Origin: JBLHLB01 sp047618505
Lineage (GTDB): Bacteria; Planctomycetota; UBA1135; GCA-002686595
NCBI GenBank assembly: GCA_047618505.1
Contig: JBLHLB010000009.1
Coordinates: 1 to 40,334, forward strand
Direction: 5' to 3'
Length of the DNA: 40,334 nucleotides
The notes under the pieces are model-generated. The model worked only from the letters and a program-made list of their open reading frames with translations. It had not been told where the DNA came from and made no database searches. Below are positions 1-8,295 of the stretch, one piece after another. A program made the translations under genes and the position numbers. Position 1 is the first letter of the stretch, and every line of letters begins with the position of its first letter.

Positions 1-1823
1 TCTTCAGTGCGGGAACGTCCAACGGGACCAGCGTGGATATATCCCTGACGGTCCGCGACGATACCGATGCTGAGTCTCACGAAACGCTGATCCTGGAACT
101 CGTCTCTGCCAGCGGCGGCGTATCCCTTGGAACAAACGATGTCTACACCTTGACGATCACCGAGGACGACGCGAATCCGGACCCCTTCCTAATCCCCCTT
201 ACGGATGACATTCCGGGGGGCAGCTTGGTGGTAACCGCAAGTGGCGACGACCGCGACTTCGGAATCCAGACCATCGGCGCCGGTCCCCAGGACGTCGTGC
301 GCGTCGAGTTGACCAACGCCGGACTCCAGGAAATGAGCCTGTCCGCCATGGCGATGTCCGGCGATACGCGGGACTTCCGCATTGAAACACAACTCGGGTC
401 CCTGCCCCCGGGGATTGGCCAGCGGCGCGATGGGCTCAACTCAAACCTTGTGGCACCCATGCCGATCGGGTCCATGGCTCTGGGCTCGCCGGCCGGCATT
501 GCCTTCACCTATGACTCAGAGCTAGCCTCTGCCTTTGTAGACGAGAGCTCGCTGATCCTCGACGGCTTCGTGACCCCTGACGGCGAGGTCCTGAGCCTGG
601 CCCTTGGAAAGCGTCCGTTGCCTATCGCCAGTGATGCCCAGTTGTTCATCGATGGCGTTGCCCAGCCTGGCGGCTTTGAGACCGCCCTGGTCGGCGTTTC
701 GGTCTGGAGCGGAACCGTGCTGGATACCGAGGGCAGTGAAGTGTTCCTAGCCCTGTCGCCCGGCGGCATGCAGGGTTGGGTTCGCTTCGGTGAGGACCAC
801 GACTTCGAAACCTTGCACTTGCTCCCGGCCCAGGACGGCGCCTTGGTTGTGATCGCCGAGGACTCTGAGCTTTCAGCCCTGTCGACCACCGGTGGCCCCG
901 TGCCCTGTGCGGGGTCGTTGTTGCCCGAAAATCGAATCGTCGCCCCTGGTATGAGCGGGGACCCTGATGTGTCCAACGTCGGCGTCGGCGTGGCGCTTGC
1001 CTCAGCGCGCCTCGCGATCGAAACGGACTTCCACCTCTACAGCCTCTTCGGTGACGCCGGGGACCTGACGGTCTACGTGACTCAGCTCGTCGCCGCCCTG
1101 GCAGACGGCTACGAGCGAGACGTCCAGAGCACCTTCGAAATCGCCTATCTCGGTGTGTACACCACTGCCGGGGACCCCTGGTCTTCCGGCGACAGTTCCG
1201 GCGACGACACGATCGATCTCCTGAACGAGTTCCGCGCGGCTTGGAACTCCAGCGGGTGGCCGGCGACAGCTGACCTAGCGCACTTTATCTCCGGCGCGAA
1301 TCTTGGTGGGGGCGTTGCCTACGTCGGTGTGCTCTGCAACCAGGTCTTTGGTTACGGCGTCAGCGCGAACATCAATGGCAGCATCAACTGGGGCACCTTC
1401 GACGGATCCCCTGGATCCTTTACCTGGGACTATGTGGTCGTGGCCCACGAGTTGGGGCACAACTTCGGCGCGAGCCACACCCACGAATACTGCCCTCCCT
1501 TGGACGAATGTGCGACGAACTGCAATGGCGTCACCAGTTGCGTGCGTTCGACTATCATGAGCTACTGCCACACCTGCGGCAGCGGTCTGTCGAACATCGA
1601 ACTACGCTTCCATCCCTACAACGCTGATGTTATCCGCGATGAGATCGCCGGCAGTTGCCTGGGGGACGCAGTCCTTGCGCCCGGCGCCTCGGTGACCTTC
1701 GATGTGGCCTTTGATCCCGTCAGCAGCAGCGGTGCAAAGGACGCCACCATTTCCTTCACCCACGGGGGAATAAACGAGCCCTCGCCGTTCCGTTTGGACT
1801 ACAGCGGGACGTCCCAAAACTAA
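1..1823 (+). CDS. Secreted Calx-beta / reprolysin-like zinc metalloprotease, 5' end outside window
   Basis: The reading frame is open from base 3 through the left edge, so the start lies outside and the GTG at 33 is only internal. Numbering from that GTG, residues 1-50 are the end of a Calx-beta domain and residues 62-130 resemble the first half of a choice-of-anchor D domain (DFxI...RVELTNAG). Then comes a prodomain-like stretch and an M12B/reprolysin-type catalytic domain with HELGHNFGASH (H472, E473, H476, H482), the zinc site HExxHxxGxxH. Several cysteines follow (CATNCNGVTSC, SYCHTC). The last 50 residues (547-596) look like the second half of choice-of-anchor D (APGASVTFDVAFDP). By family it should be an extracellular zinc endopeptidase; substrate unknown. 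The nested architecture is unusual. The DoxX gene starts 14 bases downstream. Confidence 0.85.
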   Translation, partial: FSAGTSNGTSVDISLTVRDDTDAESHETLILELVSASGGVSLGTNDVYTLTITEDDANPDPFLIPLTDDIPGGSLVVTASGDDRDFGIQTIGAGPQDVVRVELTNAGLQEMSLSAMAMSGDTRDFRIETQLGSLPPGIGQRRDGLNSNLVAPMPIGSMALGSPAGIAFTYDSELASAFVDESSLILDGFVTPDGEVLSLALGKRPLPIASDAQLFIDGVAQPGGFETALVGVSVWSGTVLDTEGSEVFLALSPGGMQGWVRFGEDHDFETLHLLPAQDGALVVIAEDSELSALSTTGGPVPCAGSLLPENRIVAPGMSGDPDVSNVGVGVALASARLAIETDFHLYSLFGDAGDLTVYVTQLVAALADGYERDVQSTFEIAYLGVYTTAGDPWSSGDSSGDDTIDLLNEFRAAWNSSGWPATADLAHFISGANLGGGVAYVGVLCNQVFGYGVSANINGSINWGTFDGSPGSFTWDYVVVAHELGHNFGASHTHEYCPPLDECATNCNGVTSCVRSTIMSYCHTCGSGLSNIELRFHPYNADVIRDEIAGSCLGDAVLAPGASVTFDVAFDPVSSSGAKDATISFTHGGINEPSPFRLDYSGTSQN

Positions 1824-1836
1824 GGACGACCTTCCA

Positions 1837-2232
1837 GTGCAAGCCAAACATGGAATCGGTGTGCTGCGCATCGGGGCTAGTGCCCTGATGCTGACGCATG
1901 GCTGGGACAAGCTTGTGCTGCTGATTGATGGCGCGGGCGGTACTTTTCCCGATCCGGTAGGGATTGGTGCTCTGCCTAGCCTGTTGGTCGCCGTCGTGGC
2001 CGAGCTCGTTTGTTCGCTACTGTGCCTGGTGGGTTACCGCACGCGTCTGGCGGCTCTTCCGATCGTCGCGACCATGGCGGTAGCGGCCTTCCTTGTCCAC
2101 GCCGAGGATGGTTGGACGAAGCAGGAGTTCCCCCTCCTCTATGGTCTCTGTTTCTTGGCGCTCGTCGTCGGTGGCAGCGGGGCACCGTCCATGGACTTGA
2201 GCATGCGCCGGCGCAACCTCGACGAGGTCTAG
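1837..2232 (+). CDS. DoxX family small membrane protein
   Basis: This 131-residue protein is almost entirely hydrophobic with about four predicted membrane helices, the size and layout of the DoxX family. The N-terminal LRIGASALMLTHGWDKL resembles the conserved first helix of DoxX proteins (R...G..hh.HG..KL). The start is a GTG 13 bases after the preceding stop, with GGACG just upstream as a weak ribosome site. DoxX-like proteins are inner-membrane proteins often tied to redox or thiol stress, but the exact role of this one cannot be read from sequence. It may be co-transcribed with the metalloprotease gene. It converges on the CNNM gene with only 28 bases between, where I see no clear terminator. 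Confidence 0.75.
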   Translation: MQAKHGIGVLRIGASALMLTHGWDKLVLLIDGAGGTFPDPVGIGALPSLLVAVVAELVCSLLCLVGYRTRLAALPIVATMAVAAFLVHAEDGWTKQEFPLLYGLCFLALVVGGSGAPSMDLSMRRRNLDEV

Positions 2233-2260
2233 CAGCCCGTCGAAGAGCAGCAGCTGTGTG

Positions 2261-3298
2261 CTACTTGTCCAGCCCGCGTCGTTCGCGGCTGCGCTCCAGG
2301 GCGAGCTTCTGCATGTCTTCGACCTGATCGTGTTCGTCCACAATCTGAGAGCCGAGCAAGGACTCGAGTACATCTTCAAGGGTGACAACACCTTCGAAAC
2401 CACCGTATTCGTCGGTGACGGCCATCATGTGGGCCTTGTCCGCTAGGAAGAGCTGCAGGAGTTCGTGGGCCGGCATGTCTTCTGGGACGAATCGAATGGG
2501 GCGTAGCAGATCGCCTAGGAGCAAATCCGTATCGGCCTGGCGTAGGATGGCGTCGAAGACCTCTCTGCGGTGAACGAGGCCAACGACCTTGTCCTGGTCA
2601 TGGCCATCTGTGATTGGCACGCGACTGTGCAATAGACCCCCCGGACGCTGCCGGAATTCCGAGATGGCGGTATCAGCGGGCAGACTCTCGACCACCGTGC
2701 GCGGCGTGCGTAGGTCGCCGGCGGTGACCTTATCCAAGCGCAGGGCATTGGCTATCCAGCGGTGCTCTTCCTTGCGCACACCACCGCCCTTGAGGGCTAG
2801 ACCTGTGACAATCAACAGCTCCTCCTCGCTGGGCCCGTCCGCCACCGCATCGCCCATCAGGGCCCGCATGGCTTTCTTGGAGATCCAAACAATGGGCCAG
2901 ACGCTCCAGATCATCAATTGGGTCGGCCAGGCGATGAAGGGCCCCAGATTGTTGGCGTAGCGCACGCCCAGACTCTTGGGAACGATCTCCGTGACAGCTA
3001 GGACAAGCACCGTAAAGATCGCCGCGAAGAGACCAACGGCCCGACTATCGTAGAGTTCACCCACCATGGCTCCACACCAGGCTGAGCCCACCGTATGGGC
3101 GACCGTGTTGACCGTCAGGATCGCCGCGATAGGCTCCTCCACATCGGCCTTCAGCTTTGCCAGGCGTTCACCGGCTCCACCGGCTTCGCGCAACATCTCC
3201 ACCCTCGCGGGTGAAAGCGAGTAGAGCACTGCCTCAAGCAGAGAGCAGGTGAAGGATGCCAGGAGCGTCCCCCCAGCCACAAGGTAGATGAGAATCAC
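2261..3298 (-). CDS. CNNM-domain / CBS-pair membrane protein (HlyC/CorC-like family)
   Basis: This 345-residue protein has an N-terminal CNNM (DUF21) transmembrane domain at about residues 1-150. It has hydrophobic segments at both ends of that domain and the family motif VTEIVPKSLGVRYAN. Two CBS motifs follow at about 190-315, the second containing VTDEYGGFEGVVTLEDVLE, typical of this family. The C-terminal CorC_HlyC (transporter-associated) domain is absent and the protein ends in a charged tail. Family members are implicated in magnesium or cobalt efflux/homeostasis, with CBS domains sensing adenosyl ligands; that role here is inference. The start is a GTG with no clear Shine-Dalgarno. It lies 33 bases downstream of the DUF1080 gene and is probably the last gene of the maf-cysS transcript. 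Confidence 0.8.
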   Translation of the reverse strand: MILIYLVAGGTLLASFTCSLLEAVLYSLSPARVEMLREAGGAGERLAKLKADVEEPIAAILTVNTVAHTVGSAWCGAMVGELYDSRAVGLFAAIFTVLVLAVTEIVPKSLGVRYANNLGPFIAWPTQLMIWSVWPIVWISKKAMRALMGDAVADGPSEEELLIVTGLALKGGGVRKEEHRWIANALRLDKVTAGDLRTPRTVVESLPADTAISEFRQRPGGLLHSRVPITDGHDQDKVVGLVHRREVFDAILRQADTDLLLGDLLRPIRFVPEDMPAHELLQLFLADKAHMMAVTDEYGGFEGVVTLEDVLESLLGSQIVDEHDQVEDMQKLALERSRERRGLDK

Positions 3299-3331
3299 GG
3301 TGGGAATGCTTTTGGTGGGGCGACCCTAGTC

Positions 3332-4120
3332 CTAAAGGCGGCGCACCCAGATGTTGCGGAATTTCACGGGGTTGCCGTGGTCCTGGAGCTCAATGGCACC
3401 AAGGGGCGGGTGGGGAGAGTAGGTACCCACGTTGCGGTGCGCCACGGCGCCGATGTAGGGGCGTGCATTGTGCACGACGACACCGTTGTGCAGGACAGTG
3501 ACGATCGCGGGGGACAGTAGCTCGTCGCCTTCGAAGCGCGGAGCCGTGAAGATGATGTCGTAGGTCTGCCATTCGCCCGGCGCGCGGCAGGCGTTGACGT
3601 CCGGCGGGTATTGGCCGTACATGGCGGCTGCCTGGCCGTCGGCGTAACTTGCGTTCTCGAAGGAGTCGAGCACCTGGACTTCGTAGCGTCCCATGATGAT
3701 GACGCCGGAGTTTCCACGCCCCTGAGATTCCCCTTTCACTTCGCTAGGGGAGGCCCATTCAAGGTGCAATTGCATGTCGCCGAACTCTTCGCGGGAGCGA
3801 ATCGAACCGCCGCCGGTGACCATGACGGAACCGTCGCCTTGAACTTCCCACTGCACCTTGCCGTCGCCGCCCTGGCTCCAGGAATCCATGTCCTTGCCGT
3901 CGAAGAGCACGATGGCGTCGGAGGGGGCCGCGCTACCGACACCGGGCTGAATCACCGGCGGTCGCGGCCGTGCGATGTCGTGCACGCGCCACTCTTGGCC
4001 CGGTAGGACGGGCGTGTCGTCGTAGCCGACCTGCGGGCCTTCCTGGGCCCCGCCATTGAGGCCAAGGGAAAGTACGAGGGCGCCGGCGGCGGCGATGAAT
4101 GCGAAGGAAGATGACTTCAT
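3332..4120 (-). CDS. Secreted DUF1080 (3-keto-disaccharide hydrolase family) protein
   Basis: This 262-residue protein starts with a classic signal peptide (MKSSSF, a hydrophobic core to about residue 22, then GGAQEG). The mature part is a single DUF1080 / 3-keto-disaccharide hydrolase domain (PF06439, a jelly roll). Its recurrent motifs are visible: VLFDGKDMDSW, NSGVIIMGRYEVQVLDSF, GEWQTYDIIFTAPRF, TVLHNGVVVHN and the terminal LQDHGNPVKFRNIWVR. Some members hydrolyse 3-keto-glucosides; substrate here is unknown. The family is heavily expanded in Planctomycetota, which supports the assignment of the window. It begins with ATG 102 bases after cysS ends and is followed 33 bases later by the CNNM gene. 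Confidence 0.88.
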   Translation of the reverse strand: MKSSSFAFIAAAGALVLSLGLNGGAQEGPQVGYDDTPVLPGQEWRVHDIARPRPPVIQPGVGSAAPSDAIVLFDGKDMDSWSQGGDGKVQWEVQGDGSVMVTGGGSIRSREEFGDMQLHLEWASPSEVKGESQGRGNSGVIIMGRYEVQVLDSFENASYADGQAAAMYGQYPPDVNACRAPGEWQTYDIIFTAPRFEGDELLSPAIVTVLHNGVVVHNARPYIGAVAHRNVGTYSPHPPLGAIELQDHGNPVKFRNIWVRRL

Positions 4121-4222
4121 GGTCTTTGCTGAAATAACGGGTGGAGTGCGGGAGCTCGGAGGCAGTTGTTCTGTGGGAAGGCGGAGGTCTTGGGGGAGCT
4201 GTTGTGGCGCGCAGCGGTAAGC

Positions 4223-5683
4223 CTAGGAAGCTTCCCAGGTCGTGCCCTCCGGGCCGTCCTTGATCGTGACGCCTAGGGCGTCGAGCTGGCCTCGGATTTC
4301 GTCGGCGCGGGACCAGTCCTTGCTTGCTCGAGCTTCACGTCGCGCGACGATTAGGGCTTCGACTTGGTCGGCGTCGATTCCACCGCTCGCACGACGGCGC
4401 GCTTGCATACGCTCGAGCACCGTTGCGGGGTCTTCAACATAGAGCCCGAGGGAGGCGCCGATGTCAGAGAGTGCGCCCTGGATCGCACGCAGGGTCCGCG
4501 CGTCTTCTGCGGATTCACCGGGCTTGTCGAGCACTTCGTTGACGAGCTTGAAGACTTCGCCTATGTCCGCCAGGGAGCGCGCTGTATTGAAATCGTCAGC
4601 CATCGCCGCCTCAAAGCGCTGGACGATCTGTTGGACCCATTGGGCTCCACCGGGGGCGCGGTGTGGCAGATCGGCCGAGCCCTCGCCAAACTTCGCCAGG
4701 GCCGCCCGCAGGCGCGCCATGGTTTCGTAGACGTACTTGTTGCGCGCCTCCGCCTCGTTGAGCGCTTGCTCACTGAAGTCGATCGGGGAGCGATAGTGGA
4801 CGGAGAGCAACAGCGCCCGCAGGGTCTGGGGATCGTAGTGTTCCAGGAGCCCCTGGATCGTGAGGGAATTGCCGAGGGACTTGCCCATTTTCTCTGCGCC
4901 CACGGTCACGAATCCGTTGTGCAACCAATAGCGCGTATAGCGCTGCCCGCTGGCTGCTTCCGATTGCGCGATCTCGTTCTCGTGGTGTGGGAAGATCAGG
5001 TCCTTGCCACCGCAGTGAATGTCGAAGGATTCGCCCAGGTGCTTGGCGCTCATGGCGGAGCACTCGATGTGCCAGCCGGGGCGACCGGGACCCCAAGGCG
5101 ACTCCCAGGAAATCTCTCCGGGCTTGGCCGCCTTCCAGAGGGCGAAGTCGTGGGGATCATGCTTGCGGGGGTCGACTTCGATGCGTGCGCCCGCCTTCAT
5201 CTTCTCTAGTGTGCGACCGGAGAGTTGTCCGTAGTCCTTGAAGGACTTGACGGAGTAGTACACGTCGCCGTCGATGGCATAGGCGTGCTCGCCCTCGATC
5301 AGGCGCGCGATCAGCGTCTTGATCTCTTCGATGTGCGTGGAAACCAGGGGCTCCACATCAGGGTGTTCGACTCCCAAGGCATCCATGTCCCTGATGAAGG
5401 ATCTGGTGAAGCGCTCCGCAAACACGATCGGATCTTCCTTCGCTTCCGCCGCCCGCGCGATGATCTTGTCGTCCACGTCCGTGTAGTTGCGCACGTGCGT
5501 TACGTCGAATGATCGCCGCAGGTGTCGCAGGATCATGTCGTGCGCCACATAGCAACGCGCGTGCCCCAGGTGGGCGTGGTCGTAGACCGTCGGGCCGCAG
5601 ACATAGACCTTGAGTCGACCGGGCTCGAGGGGAACGAGGTCCTGTTTTTCACCGCCGAGGGTGTTGTAGACGCGCTGCTGCAA
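4223..5683 (-). CDS. cysS: Cysteine--tRNA ligase
   Basis: A 486-residue class I aminoacyl-tRNA synthetase that charges tRNA-Cys with cysteine in the cytoplasm. The N terminus carries the CysRS signature YVCGPTVYDHAHLGHAR, containing the HIGH-type motif (HLGH) and a zinc-ligand cysteine. Further on are GWHIECSAM (second zinc cysteine), FPHHENEIAQSEA (zinc His/Glu) and the KMSKS-type loop KMGKSLGN. The C-terminal DALR-type helical domain is complete and the length is normal. The start is a TTG (5681-5683): no ATG or GTG precedes the conserved N terminus in frame, and this start gives the usual short lead before RVYNTL. No strong Shine-Dalgarno is seen. It follows maf by 62 bases on the same strand. 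Confidence 0.95.
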   Translation of the reverse strand: MQQRVYNTLGGEKQDLVPLEPGRLKVYVCGPTVYDHAHLGHARCYVAHDMILRHLRRSFDVTHVRNYTDVDDKIIARAAEAKEDPIVFAERFTRSFIRDMDALGVEHPDVEPLVSTHIEEIKTLIARLIEGEHAYAIDGDVYYSVKSFKDYGQLSGRTLEKMKAGARIEVDPRKHDPHDFALWKAAKPGEISWESPWGPGRPGWHIECSAMSAKHLGESFDIHCGGKDLIFPHHENEIAQSEAASGQRYTRYWLHNGFVTVGAEKMGKSLGNSLTIQGLLEHYDPQTLRALLLSVHYRSPIDFSEQALNEAEARNKYVYETMARLRAALAKFGEGSADLPHRAPGGAQWVQQIVQRFEAAMADDFNTARSLADIGEVFKLVNEVLDKPGESAEDARTLRAIQGALSDIGASLGLYVEDPATVLERMQARRRASGGIDADQVEALIVARREARASKDWSRADEIRGQLDALGVTIKDGPEGTTWEAS

Positions 5684-5745
5684 TCGTGAATCGAATGGGG
5701 GGAGGAAATGTGTCAGAAGATGTGGGAGCAGATTGTGGGGGATGC

Positions 5746-6390
5746 CTACGGGAATGAGAACCCAAGGCTTCGGAGGATGCGGCCAAGGGCCAGGAGCGAG
5801 AGTCCTTCGATGGACGTGGCATCCTCGGTCTGGATACGCTCGAAGAGGGCGATGCCGTGCTCCTCGATCTTGTAGGAACCGGCACAGTCGATGGGATTAT
5901 CGAGCTCGACGTAGGCGGCGATGGCATCACTTGAGTGTGCCCCCATGGTCAGGAGAGTCGAGTCCAGGTGCTCGATCACCTGGCCCTCGAGGTTGACCAC
6001 TGCCATGGCGGTCAGGAGGGCGTGGGTCTTGCCCGCCATGCTCGTGAGCTGCGCCCTGGCGCCGGCAGCATCCATGGGCTTGCCCAGGATCTCATCGCCT
6101 AGGGCAACCATTTGGTCGCCACCGATCACGATCGCATCCGGCCTGGTGGATGCGATGTTAAGGGCCTTGCCACGCGCCAACGCCTTGACGATCTGGGCAG
6201 GCGCCAAGCCCTCCAGGCGCAGATGCTCCAGGATGGGGCCTTCTTCGAAGTCTGGCGAGGCAACGTCGAATTCCACGCCTAAGCGCTCCAGAAGCCGGCG
6301 CCGGTAGGGAGATGTGCTAGCGAGAACCAGTTGAGCGGGCCCCGGATCGGGCCCCTGGTTGCTTTGATTTCCTCCCCTGAAGAGCTCCAT
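5746..6390 (-). CDS. maf: Maf-like nucleotide pyrophosphatase
   Basis: This 214-residue protein belongs to the Maf/HAM1-related family of nucleoside triphosphate pyrophosphatases that hydrolyse non-canonical or excess nucleotides (dTTP/UTP or modified bases). The conserved motifs are LASTSPYRRRLLERLGVEFD (substrate loop), ARGKA, VIGGDQMVALGDEILGKP and the acidic segment DCAGSYKIEEHG near the C terminus. I chose the ATG at 6390 because homology begins about 20 residues later and the normal family length is about 190-210. The frame stays open upstream to 6990, but that extension crosses the 17-bp tandem repeat and is low-complexity, so it is probably not coding. It lies 62 bases upstream of cysS. 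Confidence 0.88.
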   Translation of the reverse strand: MELFRGGNQSNQGPDPGPAQLVLASTSPYRRRLLERLGVEFDVASPDFEEGPILEHLRLEGLAPAQIVKALARGKALNIASTRPDAIVIGGDQMVALGDEILGKPMDAAGARAQLTSMAGKTHALLTAMAVVNLEGQVIEHLDSTLLTMGAHSSDAIAAYVELDNPIDCAGSYKIEEHGIALFERIQTEDATSIEGLSLLALGRILRSLGFSFP

Positions 6391-6836
6391 GGACGCAGTC
6401 TCTCGCTCACCGGTGATGGCGACAAGCTTCGATCCATGCGGGTTGCGAGCGGGCGTGTTACGGAGGGGGAACAAGGTGCTACCGAAAGGGCGTAGGGAGC
6501 CTTGATACTCCTCGGAAATCGTCCCAGGGACATCACCAAGGGGGTTCCTGGCGCCTTTCCGGTGGGACCTAGACTTCCTCCGCCCCTGGCACGGATATTG
6601 ATATGCTGCCAGGGGATCAGGCCCCCCCTCGGTGCGACCCAGCACCTCCGGCTTGTGGATTTCCGCCCTACCTCCCCAGGGCGGACTCGACATCCTTCTC
6701 CAGGCAGGGTTTCTTCCCAAGCAGGGTTTCTTCCCAGACAGGGTCTCTTCCCAGACAGGGTTTCTTCCCAGAGTGCGTCTCTTCCCAGGCTGCGTCTCTT
6801 CCCAGACTGCATCCTCCTCTTTCAGCGCTGGCTCCC
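6391..6836. other. Divergent intergenic region (446 bases) between maf and a lipoprotein gene
   Basis: No gene is supported here. All long open frames are composition artefacts of GC-rich and repetitive sequence. The region holds the start regions of two divergent genes and a run of 17-bp tandem repeats (6703-6804) ending about 32 bases before the lipoprotein start. I see no convincing sigma-70 promoter or Shine-Dalgarno for either gene. Confidence 0.6.
6703..6804. repeat. 17-bp tandem repeat, six copies
   Basis: Six consecutive 17-base units begin at 6703, 6720, 6737, 6754, 6771 and 6788. The consensus is approximately GACAGGGTCTCTTCCCA, with the CTTCCCA end invariant and the 5' half drifting towards GNNTGCGTCTCTTCCCA in the last two units. 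A degenerate seventh unit starts at 6805. The array sits immediately upstream of the lipoprotein gene. Because 17 is not a multiple of three, it cannot encode a periodic peptide, which argues for a DNA- or RNA-level element or slippage-born repeat. Confidence 0.9.
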
Positions 6837-8267
6837 ATGTACCGTTCGACCCTCCTACTTTCTTTGCCCGCCGGCCTCTTGGCTGTCGGCCTCCTCGGTT
6901 GCGTGACGACCGAGGAAGGTTCGCTGAATTCCGCAATGGAGACTCGCGGCTTTCAGGCCAAGCAGGAGATCGTTCCGGATTTCGGAGCACTGATCCCCGA
7001 GACGGGGCAAGAGGGGCGGGATCTGATCACATTTGATGCCCTTGAACGCGTTTCCACTGGCGTGCCTTGGCCCCGCGGCCTGGCCTTTGTGGATGACGAG
7101 CTGATCGTTCTCGCCCGCGGCCGCCATCGCAACGCAGGGGGAGTGGACCATGGGATTGAGGACTTCACAGGATCGCTGTTTCGCGTGAACTTGGATCTGG
7201 CTGAGCCGGTTGTAGTGGGCGAACTCGCCTCCATTGGCGTCAAGCAGAACGCGCGCATCCTGACCGGTCCTTCGCCGGAGGTCTTCAACCTGCCCGACAC
7301 CGCGAAGAATCCTTTTGATGACGGGCTGATGGACCGGCCCTACTGCACATTGGTCTACGACGAGCAGTCCCAAAACTTGATCATCTGCGGCTACAGCGGT
7401 GTCGACCTGCCCGGACGTAAGTTCCGTAAGAACGCAACCGACTCTGTACACCGCTTCGACATGCGCCTGAACCAGTGGTTCCCGGTGGAGATGCATGATG
7501 CGGATAGCGTGCCCTTTGACGAGTTGGGCTATGTAGTCTCCGACGAGTACTACCCGCACCACGATGTGAGCCGCAATGCCGCGCCCCACGGTTGGATCAA
7601 CGGTCCGGATGGGTGCTTGGTCGTGGGGGACTTCCTGTATGTGGCTGCGAAGGACAACCACCGCTTGGTCCAGTACGACTGGGCCGAGGTCATTGCCGAC
7701 GGTTCGACGACCTACCCCGAGAGCCGGCCGGTGCTTGGTGCGCGCGTGCGTGTGAGTTCACCAATGGGCGTCAAGGAAATGGACGTCGCAGGACCGAGTG
7801 CTCTGACCCTGCGAGACGGCTACATGTACGTTGGGTATCGCACGGCCTCGGTGGTCCTGCGCTTCCCCCTGCAAGAAAACGGTGACTTCGTCCAACCCGC
7901 CGATGGTGGCTTGCCCGTGGGCGAGCTGATCGCGGCCTTCGAACCCTGGGACGCGGAGCGTGGTCGCAGTGCGAACCTGATCGACCTGACCTTTGGCCCC
8001 GACGGGCGCCTCTTCGCCTCTACGGCGTCCGAAGGAAAGATCTGGTGCATCGGTCAACCGGACCCCGCTCGCCCCTTCTACGGTAACGATCAGACTGATC
8101 GCCAACCGACGGCCCCCCCGGCCCTGCGTCTGGCGGATCTCACGGGCAAACCCTCGCGGACGGGCAACATCCAGTTCGACGACGAGGGCCGTTTGTATAT
8201 TTGCTCGGGCAACTACGACTCGGACTCGACTGTACTGGCTGGTGTGATCTACCGCGCATCGAACTGA
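6837..8267 (+). CDS. Predicted beta-propeller lipoprotein of unknown function
   Basis: This 476-residue protein starts with a lipoprotein signal (MYRSTLLLSLPAGLLAVGLLGC, lipobox cysteine at residue 22), so it should be lipid-anchored. The ATG at 6837 is chosen because it places this signal at the N terminus; upstream in-frame sequence is repeat. The mature protein contains spaced strand-rich segments of NHL/SMP-30-like type, such as PRGLAFVDDELIVLARG, GCLVVGDFLYVAAKDNHRLV, IDLTFGPDGRLFAS and GNIQFDDEGRLYICSGNYD. These suggest a six- or seven-bladed propeller. No catalytic signature is recognisable, so enzyme versus binding role is undecided. It converges on the aspartyl protease-like gene 28 bases downstream. 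Confidence 0.75.
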   Translation: MYRSTLLLSLPAGLLAVGLLGCVTTEEGSLNSAMETRGFQAKQEIVPDFGALIPETGQEGRDLITFDALERVSTGVPWPRGLAFVDDELIVLARGRHRNAGGVDHGIEDFTGSLFRVNLDLAEPVVVGELASIGVKQNARILTGPSPEVFNLPDTAKNPFDDGLMDRPYCTLVYDEQSQNLIICGYSGVDLPGRKFRKNATDSVHRFDMRLNQWFPVEMHDADSVPFDELGYVVSDEYYPHHDVSRNAAPHGWINGPDGCLVVGDFLYVAAKDNHRLVQYDWAEVIADGSTTYPESRPVLGARVRVSSPMGVKEMDVAGPSALTLRDGYMYVGYRTASVVLRFPLQENGDFVQPADGGLPVGELIAAFEPWDAERGRSANLIDLTFGPDGRLFASTASEGKIWCIGQPDPARPFYGNDQTDRQPTAPPALRLADLTGKPSRTGNIQFDDEGRLYICSGNYDSDSTVLAGVIYRASN

Positions 8268-8295
8268 AGCGCGGCGGGGGCTGGGCGAGTGAGTA

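Noticed and set aside
6603..6836. An upstream in-frame start for the propeller lipoprotein
   Set aside because: The extension translates the tandem repeat, and would bury the lipoprotein signal peptide in the interior.
6391..6990. A 200-residue N-terminal extension of the Maf protein on the minus strand
   Set aside because: It is Arg/Pro/Gly-rich low-complexity sequence that crosses a 17-bp repeat and overlaps the lipoprotein gene; Maf proteins are about 200 residues and homology starts after the ATG at 6390.
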